Assembly (NCBI GenBank): GCA_900541185.1
Contig: UQIQ01000015.1
Coordinates: 1 to 38,752 of the forward strand
DNA from: an uncultured Collinsella sp.
GTDB lineage: Bacteria > Actinomycetota > Coriobacteriia > Coriobacteriales > Coriobacteriaceae
DNA: 38,752 bases
Reading direction: 5' to 3'
Shown: positions 38,704-38,752 of the stretch, one piece after another
Numbering within the stretch: the first letter of the stretch is position 1
Layout of the letters: each line of letters starts with the position of its first letter
Translations under genes and position numbers: made by a program
The notes under the pieces: model-generated
What the model was told of the DNA's origin: nothing
The model's input: only the letters and a program-made list of their open reading frames with translations
Databases searched by the model: none

Positions 38704-38752
38704 TGTCGAGAAAGTTGGTGTAGAGCCCCATCCGAAGCGAGTCGGCCCGGCG

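Noticed and set aside
38710..38752. Relationship of the window end to the 23292-23340 palindrome
   Set aside because: Only an 11-base match (CCATCCGAAGC) is shared, which is too short to claim a repeat.

Overview
The window looks like a chromosomal contig from a high-GC gut actinobacterium of the Coriobacteriia, most likely Collinsella or a close relative. This rests on gene content and style: a GlgB-GlgP-GlgC-GlgD-GlgA glycogen set with Lys/Ala/Pro-rich enzyme tails, a NusG-paralogue-led capsule locus, LicD proteins and an LPxTG surface protein. No 16S or marker comparison was possible. Bases 3-36 are Illumina Nextera adapter, so the left end is a library artefact.

Layout. (1) 37-2651: a terminator, then fmt and rsmB on the plus strand with overlapping stop and start. 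(2) 2658-6577: a long inverted repeat, a small FmdB-type zinc-ribbon gene, and a 1098-residue GH13 alpha-amylase-like enzyme fused to a GH77 4-alpha-glucanotransferase, both minus. (3) 6590-16180: the minus-strand glycogen operon, transcribed glgB, glgP, glgC, glgD, glgA. It makes ADP-glucose, polymerises and branches glycogen, and phosphorolyses it. (4) 16181-16511: a divergent control region with repeated TGGTAAAAC boxes that also occur before the amylase-glucanotransferase gene, suggesting one regulator for all alpha-glucan genes. (5) 16512-18119: a HAD phosphatase or mutase, thiamine pyrophosphokinase, tRNA-Ala(GGC) and a terminator.

(6) 18120-30272: a capsule or exopolysaccharide locus. 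A 744-base leader precedes loaP, followed by an initiating sugar phosphotransferase, GT2, GT4, an EpsG/Wzy-like polymerase split by a G8 tract (candidate phase switch), a decayed GT2, a Wzx flippase, and a decoration cassette: LicD, class V aminotransferase, second LicD, GNAT-like protein and a cytidylyltransferase fused to a Gfo/Idh/MocA oxidoreductase. The locus probably makes a phosphodiester-decorated, amino-containing surface glycan.

(7) 30273-38752: an AT-richer accessory region. It holds a 301-aa protein with a four-helix membrane protein, an LPxTG surface protein, a two-gene module of unknown proteins (222 and 384 aa), a single-TM 282-aa protein, and a type III toxin-antitoxin locus: two 51-base tandem repeats able to form a pseudoknot, a terminator, then a ToxN/TenpN/CptN-like endoribonuclease. 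A decayed second copy of the surface protein gene closes the window, so two direct paralogues bracket the defence-like genes. The type III locus is the clearest named system. The unnamed two-gene modules beside it are the best candidates for something undescribed.
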